Part shown: piece by piece, positions 1 through 20,812 of the stretch
How the letters are laid out: each line of letters starts with the position of its first letter
Position numbering within the stretch: the first letter of the stretch is position 1
Source: Siniperca chuatsi
Taxonomy: Eukaryota; Chordata; Actinopteri; Centrarchiformes; Sinipercidae
Assembly (NCBI RefSeq): GCF_020085105.1
Contig: NC_058064.1
Coordinates: forward strand, 129,001-193,000
Reading direction: 5' to 3'
DNA: 64,000 nt
Notes under the pieces: generated by a model
The model's database searches: none
What the model was told of the DNA's origin: nothing
The model's input: only the letters and a program-made list of their open reading frames with translations
Made by a program: the position numbers and the translations under genes

Positions 1-186
1 GAGAGGGAAAGCAACACCTGGGGCACGATCAGTCTGAAAATGGTGGGCACCTACGGTTTCCGGGGTGAACGACACGTTTTCTCTCGATTGGTGGGTGTGC
101 CAGAGGTGTTACCCAATCAGCAGGACGTGTATATAAACTCGCCGTATCAGAAAGGCCGTGCGCTTGTGTCCACCGTCTCCGTTTAA
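1..186 (+). CDS. possible 3'-terminal coding exon, unrecognised gene
   Basis: Frame 1 is open from the first base of the window for 61 codons and ends at a TAA at 184-186. It reads ERESNTWGTISLKMVGTYGF at the start and ends GRALVSTVSV. Third codon positions are clearly richer in G and C than the surrounding DNA, which is what real fish exons in this window look like. An AATAAA lies at 452-457, a plausible poly(A) signal about 265 bases past the stop. I do not recognise the protein family. The opposite strand is also open across much of this stretch, a normal side effect of high GC3. It could equally be a chance open frame, because only 61 codons are visible. Confidence 0.3.
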   Translation, partial: ERESNTWGTISLKMVGTYGFRGERHVFSRLVGVPEVLPNQQDVYINSPYQKGRALVSTVSV

Positions 187-639
187 ATACACATTTTGTC
201 GGGGCTGAACGGGGCCCTGGTGTCAGAGCTTCAGGTTTTACCTGCACAGGTAAATATCTACTGAATATTTTCATGAGGAGAAGAATCTTACTGTGTGTCT
301 AGTGGAAGAGCACGCCTGAAAACAAATAGACGAGTTTGAACCTGATTTCTAACCTGAAACCTGATCAAAGAGTCAGAAATGAATCGACTTACCTGGGAGC
401 AGAGGAACGGGAGCCGTTCATCGTGTTCGATGCGCCGCGACTGAGGAAGAAAATAAAACTTCATGAAACAACATCTAGTATTCTTTATATAGCTGCAGCT
501 GAATTCTCTTCGGTAAAATCTGTGATTTTTCTAATGAAGTTCAGTACCTAACATCAAAAGTAAGAAAATGCCACTTAACACTTAAAGATATAAAGAATAT
601 TGCAGATGTGTGTAATGTTTCACATATAGATTTATATAT

Positions 640-740
640 TTATAAAGAGTTCGGTCTGGACCGGCTCTGTAGGAAAAGCACAATGAGATAACTTCTGTTA
701 TGAATTGGCGCTAAATAAATAACATTGAATTGAATTTTGT
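640..740 (+). repeat. fish LINE/SINE 3'-tail fragment
   Basis: The text from AAAGAGTTCGGTCTGGACC through GAATTGGCGCTAAATAAAT, ending in a TTGAATTGAATT run, is the familiar 3' tail of a dispersed fish retroposon. A second, shorter copy of the same tail sits at about 2635-2700 in the same orientation. No coding part is attached here. Confidence 0.6.
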
Positions 741-2260
741 GAACTGACCCTGGGATGTCGCCCAGCGAGTTGTTGACGTTTTGACGAGACTCGAATCTGC
801 AGACGAAACACAAAACAGGACGAGATTGTTTCACCAGATCCGTTTTGTTCAGAATACGGAGACAAAAGTTCAACATGTTTTCTTTCAGTCGCACATTTCA
901 TATTGTATTACATCATTATGTCAGATACAAGAGGAATTACAAGACAAGGATCTCATCGTTTCTCATATCTGTCATCGATTCGGAGACAGGCATCATAAAG
1001 GTGAGTGTTTTTCTTTTAAATATGTCTTATTTACAGACAAGATTCTGCTAACGACTGTTTGTCTCTCATAACTATCATAATTACTATAATTATGATTTAT
1101 TTTTCTTCACAATTATGATTCTGATCAAATAATGAGATATATTACAATCTTATCACAAGATTCGGGTCTTATAATTACAACATGATGGTATATATAATAT
1201 AATGTGATTGTATGATGTAATGTGATTATATGATGTAATGTGATATATGATGTAATGTGATGATGTAACTGCAAGCTTTTTCTCATGTCATGATGTCCGA
1301 GAAGATTTTTTCTCATACTTTGAACATGATTTGGATCTTTAGTGATTTTTTTGTAATTATGAGACAGAAAAACATGCCATTATGTTTGAGATCTGTATGT
1401 TTTAATAATGTTGTTTTGTTGAATAATCTTTCCTTCAGACTCACCTGGTGGAGTCACTGTTGTTCAGCAGGTGAGGACTCACCTGATCAGCGTGTCTGCA
1501 GACAGGAAGCAGAAACATCCTCATAAATCCCCAGCACACAAACTAATAAACCTCCTGACCAGATATTAATATTCAATGTGTTCAAATCTCACGTGGAGTC
1601 GTTGATTGAAGGAGGAAGAAGAAAAGCAGACACAGAACTCATCATCATCATCATCATCATCAGGAAGAGCGCGGCAGCCTGAACAGCCTTCATCATCTGA
1701 TCCCAGCAGACAGACGGACGGAGAGAGGACGTCTGTGGACGGACTGTATTTATACTCGACGCTCGGTTTGTTTCGAGGTCGCAGAATCGGCAGATCTGAG
1801 GTCAGATCAAAGGTCAGCGGCGCTTCCTGAGTCCTCTGAAGGTCGGCCGAAGGTCTCTCCGCCTACAGGATGAGTGATGAGGATCCGCAGTGTTGTTTCA
1901 ACATTGACTCTTTCTGTGATATCAGCAGACTCTGACCTCAGATAAGATGATGTCATCATGACATCAGCACACAGAGCTCGTTCTCGTCTTTGTGATGTTC
2001 TTCTCTTCGCTTCGGAAACTTCTCGGTAAAACACAACAGACACACTTCAGAACACGTCGGTGATGAAAAGCACTGTGGCCTTTTGTTGTGACCGGCCCGG
2101 GGCACACCTGTGCAGTCATCACCTGCCAGGTGGACGGATTATCTCAGAGGAGAAGCGCTCACTAACACGGATTTAAACACATTTGAGAGAAATAAGCCTT
2201 TTGTGTCAGCAGAACAAAGGAGCTGACCGTAGACGACACGCCCCCATCACCATCAACGGG
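741..2260. other. no recognised gene; AT-rich with short microsatellites
   Basis: This stretch holds an AT-rich tract with TGTAATGTGATTATATGA-like units (about 1190-1265) and a (CAT)n run at 1640-1665. A possible donor (AAG|GTGAGT near 1000) and acceptor (TTCCTTCAG near 1439) would join two open segments. The joined reading frame matches nothing I know, so I do not call a gene. Confidence 0.4.
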
Positions 2261-2264
2261 CCTA

Positions 2265-2710
2265 CAGACAGTCAGGTTCAGCTTCGGGGTTCACATCGGC
2301 GAAGACCTGACCTGGACCCACCACAAAGACAGCGAGACAGCGGCTCTTCTTCCTCTGCAGCCTGAGGAAGAAGCTTCTGCAGGTGAACCACAGAGTTTTG
2401 CACCGTCCTCAAACGTAAGCCTCTACAAAGGGAGGCGAAAACAGCTCAACACGCCACCAGGACAAAGCTGCCATCCACGGAGGACCTCGACACCCGGCCA
2501 ACAGGATCATCAGAGACCTGTATCCCCCCCCGAGTCTGGTTCTGCTCCAGGTTTCTGCCTCTTAAAGGAAGTCTTTCCTTGCCGCTGTGGCCAAGCGCTT
2601 GCTCATGGTGGGATTTCTGGGTCTCTGTAATTAATATTATAAAGAGTTCGGTCTAGACCTGCTCTGTAGGAAAAGTGCAACGAGATCCTGTGGATCAGGA
2701 CCAGTAACGG
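2265..2710 (+). mobile_element. decayed LINE 3' end (CR1/L2-like) with tail
   Basis: The early part resembles the end of a fish LINE reverse transcriptase reading frame: a GVHIGEDLTWTHH-like stretch near 2290 and an LPSTEDLDTRP-like stretch near 2475. A non-coding tail follows from about 2535 to 2700 and shares its last 60 bases with the tail at 640-740. There is no intact reading frame. The clade call (CR1 or L2 type) is a guess from the tail and motif style. Confidence 0.45.
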
Positions 2711-3291
2711 GGTCCCACCGTGACCCTTCAGGGCCTCCGTACGAGCCTAAGTTACAAAGCACCATTTCAAAAATCAACATTTGTATGTAAAATGTGTTTC
2801 ACAGACATTTTTTTAAAAGTAAAAACGTAAGTAAATTTGATGTTTCGCACATTTGATGAATAAAACCGAAGAAGCAGAAAATCACAACCGACAAGATCCT
2901 TTATTTTCTTTAACATCTGACAGTTTTATAAGTTAAAGCCTCTGGAACAAACACTGACAGACAAAAACAAAACATTAAGACATCACAACATATTTTCAGC
3001 TGAGAGGAAGGAAAACTTTACATTTATCAGCTGAGTTTGTGTCTAAAAACAACAGAATGAGACTCAGTCACATGAGAACTGAAACATCTTCCACTTCCTG
3101 AAAATAAAACTGTTCTGCCTTTACTGAAAACTGAAGCAAAATGTTTTTACACACGGATTTGTGTCCAAGAGGCAGAGATAATGTAGCGCGGTTAATCTAC
3201 CGTCACTGTACAGTGAACAATAAGTCAGGGACATTTATATTAATCACACGGTGTGTAAACAGAATGTGTTTGTGTTCGGACAGATAGTCGA

Positions 3292-4774
3292 TTATCGGAA
3301 GTCCTCGGCGGAGAACATGCCCTTGGCCCGGCGCAGGATGGAGTCCTTGGACGCGTCGTACGGATGCTCTTTGGACGGGATCTCCAGCACGGCCGGGATC
3401 GACTGCATGTGGCCGTCGATGGCGTGACGGATCATCTCGGCGATAAACTGGTTAATCAGGATGATGCCGATGTCGTTACGCGCCAAGAAGCTCCTGGAGG
3501 GAGGAAGATGGAGGAAAAGACTGAGTTTAGTCAGCAGAGAACATAGGAGAAACACCACACCATACTTCATTCAAATTTCTATCAAGTTAACACTCACTTT
3601 AATACTGGAAAATGTGCACTTAGTTTAATAAAAGTTAGGATATTTTATGATTTAATAGGAGCTACTGGTGAATTCAGCAGAAAATCCCTAATATAGAAAC
3701 ATTTGCTGATGATTAAAAAATGATCTGGGGAATCAGTTACAGGCAATTAATAACCAAGTAAAACTTAAACATGTTTGACTTTTGTTTGGTGTCAGGGTTA
3801 GTTAGTCCCAAATTTGGTCAGAGCACAAAGCACATGCCAGAGAGGCTCAAACTAGGATTACTGACCACAAATACACCTAACAAAATTCCATTCAAATTTA
3901 TAACAATTTAACATTTCTGTTGATATCGGAAAACGTGAGCTTAGTTTAATACATAGACATTTTATGTAATGATAGGAGCAACGAATAATAGATAAGTAAA
4001 ACGTTAAATTGTTATTTGTTGAGTGGAGTTTGGTTTTGGGTTAAGCCTTAAATCACTAAAACTAAAACTGGGATTACTGACCCCAAAACACACCAGACAA
4101 GACTTCATTCAAATTTCTATTAAGTTAATACGGTTGATGCGGGACAATGGTGATTTTAACATTTACAAAATCATTAATAAAAAGGTTTCATTTGGTATTA
4201 TTTGCTGTTAACTGGACTAATTATACACAGATTTAACATTTGGCTTCTGGTACTTAAAAATATTTTCAGTTAAGTTCTACAAGGAATTGACTGGTAAGTA
4301 AACCGTTTAATTGCTTGACTGTTGAATGGAGTTTGGTTCTAGGTTAAGGATTAACTTAGTTCAGTAACACATTTAATCACAGTAAACAACCTGAGTCCAG
4401 AGAGGCTAAAGCAGGAATTACAGACCCAGTTTGTGTTTTATATCTGCTGCTACACCGATTTGACATTTGGGCCCTCGTGATCAAAACAGTTTCAGTCAAG
4501 GAAATAAATGAATTAATATCTGAGTAACACTTTAAATAAATCGATTTTTGAACGAAGTTTGGTGCAGAACCCCACAGAACAATCACACCGCGTGTGGGTT
4601 CGATGAAGGTTCTCACTTGAAGGTCTCTTCGATCTCCGTGATGCTCGTGTCCTTCTCCACCACCAAGAAATTCGGTTTTCGGTTCTTGTTGAGCTCACCG
4701 ATCCCACCGAGCAGGAAGCCGGTGCACGTGTCCTCATCACCGATAACGGCGATCAACTTCCCGCGGCCGGCCAT
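3292..4774 (-). CDS. atp6v1f: V-type proton ATPase subunit F
   Basis: Subunit F belongs to the central stalk of the V1 sector of the vacuolar H+-ATPase, which couples ATP hydrolysis to proton pumping into lysosomes, endosomes and Golgi. Two coding exons are on the minus strand: 4774-4617 (ATG at 4774, [20 protein letters not shown]) and 3493-3292 (stop TAA at 3292-3294). Donor TTCAA|GTGAGA and acceptor CTCCAG|G splice in frame to give TFKSFLARND. The product is 119 aa, exactly the human length, and ends [10 protein letters not shown]. The second exon carries the conserved [16 protein letters not shown] block. The minus-strand AATAAA at 2900-2905 gives a 3' UTR of about 400 bases. The single intron (1.1 kb) is filled with copies of a dispersed TIR-bearing repeat. 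It is head-to-head with lamtor4. Confidence 0.97.
3550..4565. repeat. serial copies of a short TIR element in atp6v1f intron
   Basis: At least three units start with CCATTCAAATTT-like sequence (about 3565, 3885, 4105) and end with the inverse, GAATGGAGTTTGGT-like (about 3785, 4022, 4325, 4553). The ends are therefore imperfect terminal inverted repeats of about 20 bases around a 150-220-base AT-rich body. Spacers of 60-100 bases containing TTAGTTCAG/GGATTACTGACC motifs are also shared. The same family recurs in lamtor4, dennd6b and lta4h introns. Confidence 0.7.
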
Positions 4775-4848
4775 CACAGAGTTTCAAATATTAAGATTTA
4801 ACCGAGAAAAGGAGAAAATAACTCCGCTTCACTGACAGACGCTACAGA

Positions 4849-4856
4849 TCACGTGA
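4849..4856 (-). promoter_or_regulatory. CLEAR-type E-box at atp6v1f promoter/5' UTR
   Basis: Palindrome TCACGTGA, 75 bases upstream of the atp6v1f ATG. It is the core of the CLEAR element bound by TFEB/TFE3/MITF, which drives lysosomal genes. A GACGTCAGC CRE-like site lies about 40 bases further upstream. The function is inferred from the motif and the gene class. Confidence 0.6.
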
Positions 4857-5655
4857 GTACGTCAGCTGACCGACACTTCCGCTTTAGGTGAAGACGTCAG
4901 CAGTGTGAGCGCGCCCCCTGCTGCTGTGACGCAAACACGTAAAACATCCGGATCCTTTAATCATGTGATTTTGTATTAAACAAATCCAAACAGTTAACTA
5001 ACGTCCAAGTTAAAAACAGTGACGTCATGTTTAGACCGCAACACGCTGCCTTCAGGTGCGCATTGTAAACCTGGGTTTCAAGTTTCAAAAGTCCTAAATA
5101 AAAACGTTTTGGCCGTTAACTTGCTTTGATCAAACAGGAAGTGTTGTTGCTAACACTAGCACTGTTGGGTTTTTTAATTTATAATTTAGCCTATTTATCA
5201 TTCATTTAAGTTATTAATCTCATTATTACATAACCCCCAAAATTCACAATATTTTTCCAGTTGTGGGTGTAACAGACAGAAAAGAGTTTGTGTCCTTATT
5301 GCAGACGCCCAAAATGTATTATTTTGTGTGTCAAACACTTAATCTTTATTATTATAATAATTATTGTTATTACAAATAAACACACACATCTATCATCCAC
5401 ATGTACCTGTGCACATTCACTTCACGAAGTCACCGTTTAGCTGTAACACGCTGCCAAAGTAGAGAAAAAGAAAAATCTAATAAAAATAAATGCAATTAAG
5501 AAATGCATGAAATAAAGTAAAAGTGAAAATGCAGTTAAATGGAGCGCGTCATGAAACAAAGTGTATGTTAACGTGTGGTGAAGGACACTTCTTAGTTTTA
5601 CTGCGCATGTGTTGAAAGGTGTTGTGATTTCCGACAGGCCCTGAACGCCTCGACA
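4857..5655. other. intergenic spacer between atp6v1f and lamtor4
   Basis: About 0.8 kb of mostly AT-rich sequence between two head-to-head genes. No open frame or repeat element stands out. Regulatory motifs cluster at the two ends rather than in the middle. Confidence 0.5.
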
Positions 5656-5675
5656 GTCATGTGACAGTCACGTGA
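5656..5675 (+). promoter_or_regulatory. tandem CLEAR-type boxes upstream of lamtor4
   Basis: GTCATGTGAC (5656-5665) is followed at once by GTCACGTGA (5667-5675), ending 61 bases before the lamtor4 ATG. Both match the TFEB/CLEAR consensus GTCACGTGAC, the first with one difference. The match is seen directly; TFEB control is inferred. Confidence 0.6.
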
Positions 5676-5736
5676 AAAACCCACAGAAAGACGGAAATGC
5701 AGCTGAGCTGCAACTTGTAAAAACAGAAGAAGAAGA

Positions 5737-6329
5737 ATGGTGAGTTCAGGTGTTTTCAGCATTTTCTCTTTGATATAAAGTTATTTAAACTCTCACTGTG
5801 ACGTTTATGTGACTCGGAGTTTAGTGTTTGTCAGAAATGACTGACACTTAGCCTGTTAGCACTTAGCCTGTTAGCACTTAGCCTGTTAGCACTTAGCCTG
5901 TTAGCACTTAGCCTGTTAGCTCTTAGCCTGTTAGCACTTAGCCTGTTAGCTCTTAGCCTGTTAGCTCTTAGCCTGTTAGCACTTAGCCTGTTAGCTCAGT
6001 CTGAGCCTGTTTGCAGACGACAGCGGCTCTGACTGCGGGGCTGGAGCGGATCCCGGATCAGCTCGGATACCTGGTCATCAGCGAGGACGGTGTTCTGGCC
6101 GTGAGTGTCACCTAACTGAGATAAAACTGCAGACCAAACTCCATTCAACTAATATTGCCTTTAACGCTGGTTAACCTGCATCTCGCATGTCAAAAGACAG
6201 GACTGTTTATGAATTGGTAGCAGGAACTGGAGAAGTCAGAATTGCTGGCTGGATCATTTATTTGCCGATGTGATATTTGACCCCTGATGATTAAAAATGT
6301 TATCAGTCCAATTCTACAAGGAGATAGAG

Positions 6330-6364
<35 letters not shown>

Positions 6365-7692
6365 CATCGAGTTTGGTATTAGGGTTAGTTTAGTCACAGT
6401 ACATTACATTGGAGGCCAAAATTGAGACGATTGACCCCAAAACACAAAACCAAACTCCATTCAAATTTCATCAGTTTGTCTCTCTCATTGAAACTGGAAA
6501 ATGGAAACTAAGCATTTAGAAAATCCTAAAATATTAACAATATATCAAAAGTTTATTTCAGTCAACTTCTACCAGGAAGTATAAGACACATAAAACTTTA
6601 AACTGCTTGATTTTTGAATGGAGTTTGTTTTGTGCCCTGTTCAGAGTTCCTATAATGGATTAATGCCCCATAAACACAAAACCAGACTTCATTCAAATTT
6701 ATATCAGTTTAGGACAATGGTTAAGACAAATCCCCAAATATTTTGAGTCAGTTTCTATGAGGAATGAATAACTTTGAGCTGCTTGTTTTTTAAACGGTGT
6801 TGGAATTATTGTTTTTAAACAAATGGTGAATTCAGCAGTTACAAAATTACTAAAGTTTCATAGGAATTAATAGATAAGAAAATGTTAAATTGATGGAATT
6901 TTGAATGGAGTTTGGTGTATAGTATGAAAAACATTTAAATCACATGAAAAATGTGAAGACATTCTCATTTATAAAATATTATAAATATCCTGATAAAGTT
7001 TCAGTTTCCATGAGTCCAATCAGACTCTGAGAAAACCATTTTCATCGTGCCGGGACCATCCTGACCTTTGACCTCCGACCCCGTGTTCCCCCTCTTCAGT
7101 CTGCAGGTGAGCTGGAGAACGATGAACACACAGCCGGTGTGATGATGCAGATGGTTCGAACGGCGAGTCGATTCAGGTTACCTGGATCAGCTGAGCCGCC
7201 CTTCAAACGCATGTCAGGTACCACACACACATTAACACACACACTCTCAGGTAACGACAGTCTGCAGGTGAAATCAGGAACACCTGTACAGCTGTTTATC
7301 ATCTGATAGTTTCGGTGCGAGCTGCAGAGTTCTGGAGACGTCTGAATATAACGGACTACATGGAACTACCTGCTTCCCACGTGCAGCTGCTCGCCACACA
7401 CCTGAGGAGGATCTTCAGCACCCGGGTCAGGATGTCTGCACACAGATATTCAGACGTGCAGACGTCTCCAGAACTCTGCAGCTCACAGCGAAACTACCAG
7501 GTGATAAACCGCTGTACAGGTGAGAGGAGGACGCTGTCGCTTTAAGGTAAACCCTCTCACCTGGACTGACCTGTGGTCTGTTTTCTGTCCTCAGTGATTC
7601 TGGAGGATTTCGTTTACACGGTGACAGTTTCTGGTCAGAAAGTTTTTGTGGTCAAACGTCAGAACAACCAGCAGGAACCAATCAACGTCTAG
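5737..7692 (+). CDS. lamtor4: Ragulator complex subunit LAMTOR4
   Basis: LAMTOR4 is a roadblock-fold subunit of the Ragulator, the lysosomal scaffold and exchange factor that recruits Rag GTPases and mTORC1. Four coding exons: 5737-5739 (only the ATG), 6017-6100, 7100-7217 and 7595-7692 (TAG). The splices are ATG|GTGAGT, TTGCAG|ACG, GCC|GTGAGT, TTCAG|TCT, TCAG|GTACCA and CTCAG|TGATT. The product is 100 aa (human 99). It contains [27 protein letters not shown] and the C-terminal [13 protein letters not shown] block. AATAAA at 7870-7875 follows. A first coding exon holding just the initiator codon is unusual but fits the strong donor and the family alignment. Intron 1 has a 15-bp minisatellite and intron 2 carries TIR repeats. 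A fold-back element starts 63 bases after exon 3. Confidence 0.95.
5846..6000 (+). repeat. 15-bp minisatellite, lamtor4 intron 1
   Basis: About ten units of ACTTAGCCTGTTAGC (some with CT for CA) end 17 bases before exon 2. The true acceptor text GAGCCTGTTTGCAG looks like a diverged unit. Confidence 0.9.
6130..6915. repeat. serial TIR elements in lamtor4 intron 2
   Basis: Starts with CCAAACTCCATTCAA-like ends at about 6133, 6433 and 6675. Matching inverse ends (GAATGGAGTTTG-like) lie at about 6617 and 6903. A (TAA)n run interrupts at 6329-6364. The 6433-6625 unit is the clearest, with ends that pair over about 20 bases. Confidence 0.7.
7281..7522. mobile_element. 242-bp fold-back (MITE-like) element in lamtor4 intron 3
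   Basis: The first 65 or so bases (CACCTGTACAGCTGTTTATC onward) are an imperfect inverted copy of the last 65 (ending GGTGATAAACCGCTGTACAGGTG). They include a matching GCTGCAGAGTTCTGGAGACG arm and leave a central loop of about 110 bases. There is no coding capacity. The superfamily is not assignable by eye. Confidence 0.75.
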
Positions 7693-7879
7693 AGACGACA
7701 CACAGGAAGTGATGTGGAGGTCAGGTGGTCTGATGATGAAGGTCAGAGGTCATCAGAGCGATCTGCAGCTGGAAGGCGGATGTGTTTCTAACTCTGTTAA
7801 ACTCAGCTCGTTTGAGTTGCATAAAGCTTTGTACGTTTGAATGTTGTGTGTTTAACCTGTATGACTGTAAATAAAGATT

Positions 7880-9075
7880 TCAAACTTCAGACTTCAAATC
7901 TTTAATGTTTCAGTTTTAAAATGCATTCTTAAATCCAGCTTCAGACAGAACAGATAAATGATCAATAACTTCGACGGCCAGTCGTCCTGCAGCTGTTAAA
8001 CTTGCTGTCTTCAGTCAGTGACCTGTGACTTGCAAAGGATCTGCTGCTTTACATGAATTTAAAACAGTTTTATAACTAATAACGAACTGTTATTGTAGTC
8101 AAAATAATAATTCTTGGCTTTTATTCTGAAGGCCAGGTGTCTCCCACGTGACTCGTGTTGCGTTTCGTGACTGTGACAAACTGATCAATTTATTTTATAA
8201 CATCCGGAGGACAGGGACTTCCTCGCGGTCCGGTAAAGCACCTGAAGCTGACACTTGGTCTTTCGAAGCCCGTTTTCAGGACTGAAGGTTAAACTGGACG
8301 AGTTGTTGAGAACGAGTTGACTGACCAGCCACGAGTCTCTTAACAAGAAACTGTTTTCATTTTGTGACAAAATCTGATTTTGTTAAGTCGTAATGTTAAA
8401 AAAAAGTCAATAAAACATAATCTCATAATTATTAATATTCACTTTATAAGCATATCACTGCCGTGGTGCCAAAAACTAAACTAAAAGCTTTTGTCCTTAA
8501 AAACAGAACATGTTCTGGTTATTTCTAATCATCCTGATGAAATGTTATAATGTGGAAGGAATCGAGTTAAAATGCTGCTGTAATAACACATTAAAACAAC
8601 ATTGTGCCGTTAGAATAAATCTAATCAGAATAATAATGATCGGTAACTCCAGATGAAATGTTTTTACATATTATTCTCATTATTCCACCTAACAGTCTTT
8701 TCTTGTTTCTCGTTATTACGTCAAAACAAGACGAGAAAAAGTTCTTGGTAAACAAATAATGAGAAAAGCTTGTTGAAACCTAATTTTTATGTAATTGTCA
8801 TAACATCAATAATCTGAGCGTGAAAAGGATCTAAAACATTTTCTTGTACCGAGAAACTTGTCTTGTTTATTACAAAATGCTTTTAATACAAAATCTACGC
8901 ATGTCGTGTTCAAATCCAGCTGATCTGTTAAAACAAAATGTTCTGTATAACTAAATAAATATGCAAATATTTTATCAACATTTGCACCTTATACTTGATT
9001 TTAGCTTCAAGAGGTTCTGAAGCGGAAATCGCTCAGTTCAACAAAAAATCTGTCAAACAGGAAGCAGCTGAGAAG
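7880..9075. other. AT-rich spacer between lamtor4 and arf5 3' ends
   Basis: These are the tail-to-tail 3' flanks of lamtor4 (+) and arf5 (-). I see no exon, RNA gene or recognisable mobile element in this 1.2 kb. Confidence 0.5.
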
Positions 9076-9204
9076 AAAAAAAAAACCTTTATTGCATCAT
9101 CGTCTCTGCTTCTTCTTCACATTGTTAAGGAATGACGAGGCCTTCAGGATCGGCTCTGTGGAATCAGTAATAAGACGACCAGGTGACTGGCTCCTGTCAT
9201 AAAC

Positions 9205-9365
9205 CCCGCCCCCTGCCCACAGGTGCACTGTCACCTGTAGTTAGTCCCGCCCCCGGCCCACAGGTGCACTGTCACCTGTAGTTAGTCCCGCCCCCGGCCC
9301 ACAGGTGCACTGTCACCTGTAGTTAGTCCCGCCCCCTGCCCACAGGTGCACTGTAAGCCCCGCCC
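9205..9365. repeat. 41-bp GC-rich tandem repeat in arf5 3' UTR
   Basis: Nearly four units built from TTAGTCCCGCCCCCGGCCCA and CAGGTGCACTGTCACCTGTAG. The GGTGCACTGTCACC part can pair with itself. They lie between the arf5 stop and its probable poly(A) signal (minus AATAAA at 9088-9093), so they would be transcribed into the 3' UTR. Confidence 0.85.
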
Positions 9366-9660
9366 CTCCTCTTCATTGACATCCTGTCACATGATTCTGA
9401 GTTAAAACATGCGGATTAAAAGAAAAAAACAGATCTAACAAACATCTGCAGGGAGAACAGAAGAAGAAGAGGATGATGGGAAATCAAAGTGAGCTCAGAG
9501 TCCATGACATCACTTCCTCCTACAGACAGACACATTTATAATTTAAAAAAAAAAACAACAAAAAAACAGTCCTGTGAAACTCTCCTCCTCTTCCTCCTCT
9601 TCAGCATCAGTTTGTACACGGTGACATCAGTCTGCTGCTTCCTGTTTCCTGTCAGGTGGT

Positions 9661-19399
<9,739 letters not shown>

Positions 19400-19968
19400 T
19401 TTTATTAAAAAATGTCCCGGTTCAGCGGCGGGTGGATTAAAACCCTGACGGGGGAGAATGTCAGCCGGTTAGTCCGGGAGAAGCTGCTGGTCAGAGCCGC
19501 AGAAGAGACGGGGAACGGGTAGAGAAGAACCGGAGATGAGAGAAGTGGGCGCAGCTCCTCCTCGGTGCCACGTCCAGGCCAACGCGGAATAATTGACGTC
19601 ATTTCTTTGAAAAAACTTTATCAAAACATAAAGGACACTGCTGCGTTCGTAGTCTGTGGAAAACACGGGACCTTTAGTCATCAAACATGGTTTTGTTTTT
19701 CAATGGCGTCTTCAACTCTAATTGTTTTGCATCTTCAGAATCAGCTTTATTGGCCAAGTATGTGTACATATACAAGGAATTTGACTCCGATTTTTCGTTG
19801 AGTGAAAATACATTTAGTCAGACTGGTTATTGCACTTTAATTGAATTGAATAATTGAACAAACCAAAGGTCTTTCATCGAGTGTTAATTTGGATTGTGTC
19901 TTTTTCCTGAAAGTCGTGAACGCAGCATCAGAATCCCGCCTCCTCCTCCTCCAGTTCCGGTTTAGACC
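19400..19968. promoter_or_regulatory. arf5/gcc1 divergent promoter region
   Basis: About 570 bases separate the arf5 ATG from the probable gcc1 5' exon. The GC-rich part at 19480-19580 lies just upstream of arf5. A retroposon tail (19733-19800) sits between. Bidirectional activity is inferred from gene layout. Confidence 0.45.
19733..19800 (-). repeat. retroposon tail fragment
   Basis: CAGAATCAGCTTTATTGGCC followed by AAGTATGTGTACATATACAA matches a dispersed fish repeat tail in reverse orientation. Confidence 0.55.
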
Positions 19969-19979
19969 AACATGGCGGC
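19953..19979 (+). promoter_or_regulatory. ETS site and YY1-type site at probable gcc1 start
   Basis: AGTTCCGG (ETS core) at about 19953-19960 is followed by AACATGGCGGC at 19969-19979, the YY1 pattern common at TATA-less housekeeping starts. The ATG inside it opens a frame that stops after five codons, so it is not a gene start. The probable untranslated exon ends at 20139 with CCAG|GTAAGA. Confidence 0.45.
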
Positions 19980-20812
19980 TGTTCGCTGACAGCCAGCAGC
20001 TCTTCAGATTAAACTCCGAGTTTATATTAATATATACAGTTTTCTAATGAAATACATCAACTCAGAGACATTTTCTGTTTGACTTCAGCTCGTTAAAACC
20101 TGCAGTGTGTCTGTAACTCTGCTGACGGCTGTTCACCAGGTAAGAACCGGATAAAACTCGGAGATTGGAAATAAACGTCGAATTTTAAACACTAAAATGA
20201 GTGTGCTTCGGTTAACTTCAGTCTAAACCGACAAACTTCATAATGCGCACGGATTCACGTGTTTGTGCTCTTTCAGTGTCACATATGTAACTTCAGTTAA
20301 ATCACACTGGAATTTAAATTAAGGCGTGAGAGATATTGAACCTATAGGACAAAACAACAAAACCTCGTTCTCATTGTCTGCTGTTTCTCTAAATGTGTCA
20401 GATTTTCGGTTTTTCTGTGTTTTATCTCAGTAAACTGAATCTTTTTGAGTTTTGGAAACAAGACATTTGAAGACCAAACTGTGGTTGCCATTGTTGGATG
20501 TATGGACACTGCTTTCTGACATTTTATAGATCAAATGATTAATCAAGTCATAAAAAACTAAGATTGACTGATAAATAACAATTTCAAAATTCACATTTCT
20601 AGAAGGATTTTTACTTTCTCAGACTGTTTAATGTGAATATTTGATCTGACCACCAGGTTGGAAAGCACTGGAGCAACGTGTTGGATGTTAATTCTCCTCT
20701 TTCAGTCTTATTTAATGTCGCTTACAAAACTAAAACACCACTGAAACGACTAAAGTAGAATATCTACATGTCGATAAAGTTATTTATCAAGTAAACTGAA
20801 AAAGTTAGGGCT

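Noticed and set aside
393-440. Minus-strand 48-base exon with strong acceptor and CAG|GTAAGT donor
   Set aside because: The splice signals are good, but no partner exon or recognisable peptide could be found within the window.
781-1580. Two-exon plus-strand gene joined at 1000 and 1440
   Set aside because: The joined frame is open but has no recognisable family, AT-rich codon use, and no start with support.
19971-19988. ATG in AACATGGCGGC as a gcc1 start codon
   Set aside because: It meets a stop after five codons; the motif is better read as a YY1-type promoter site.
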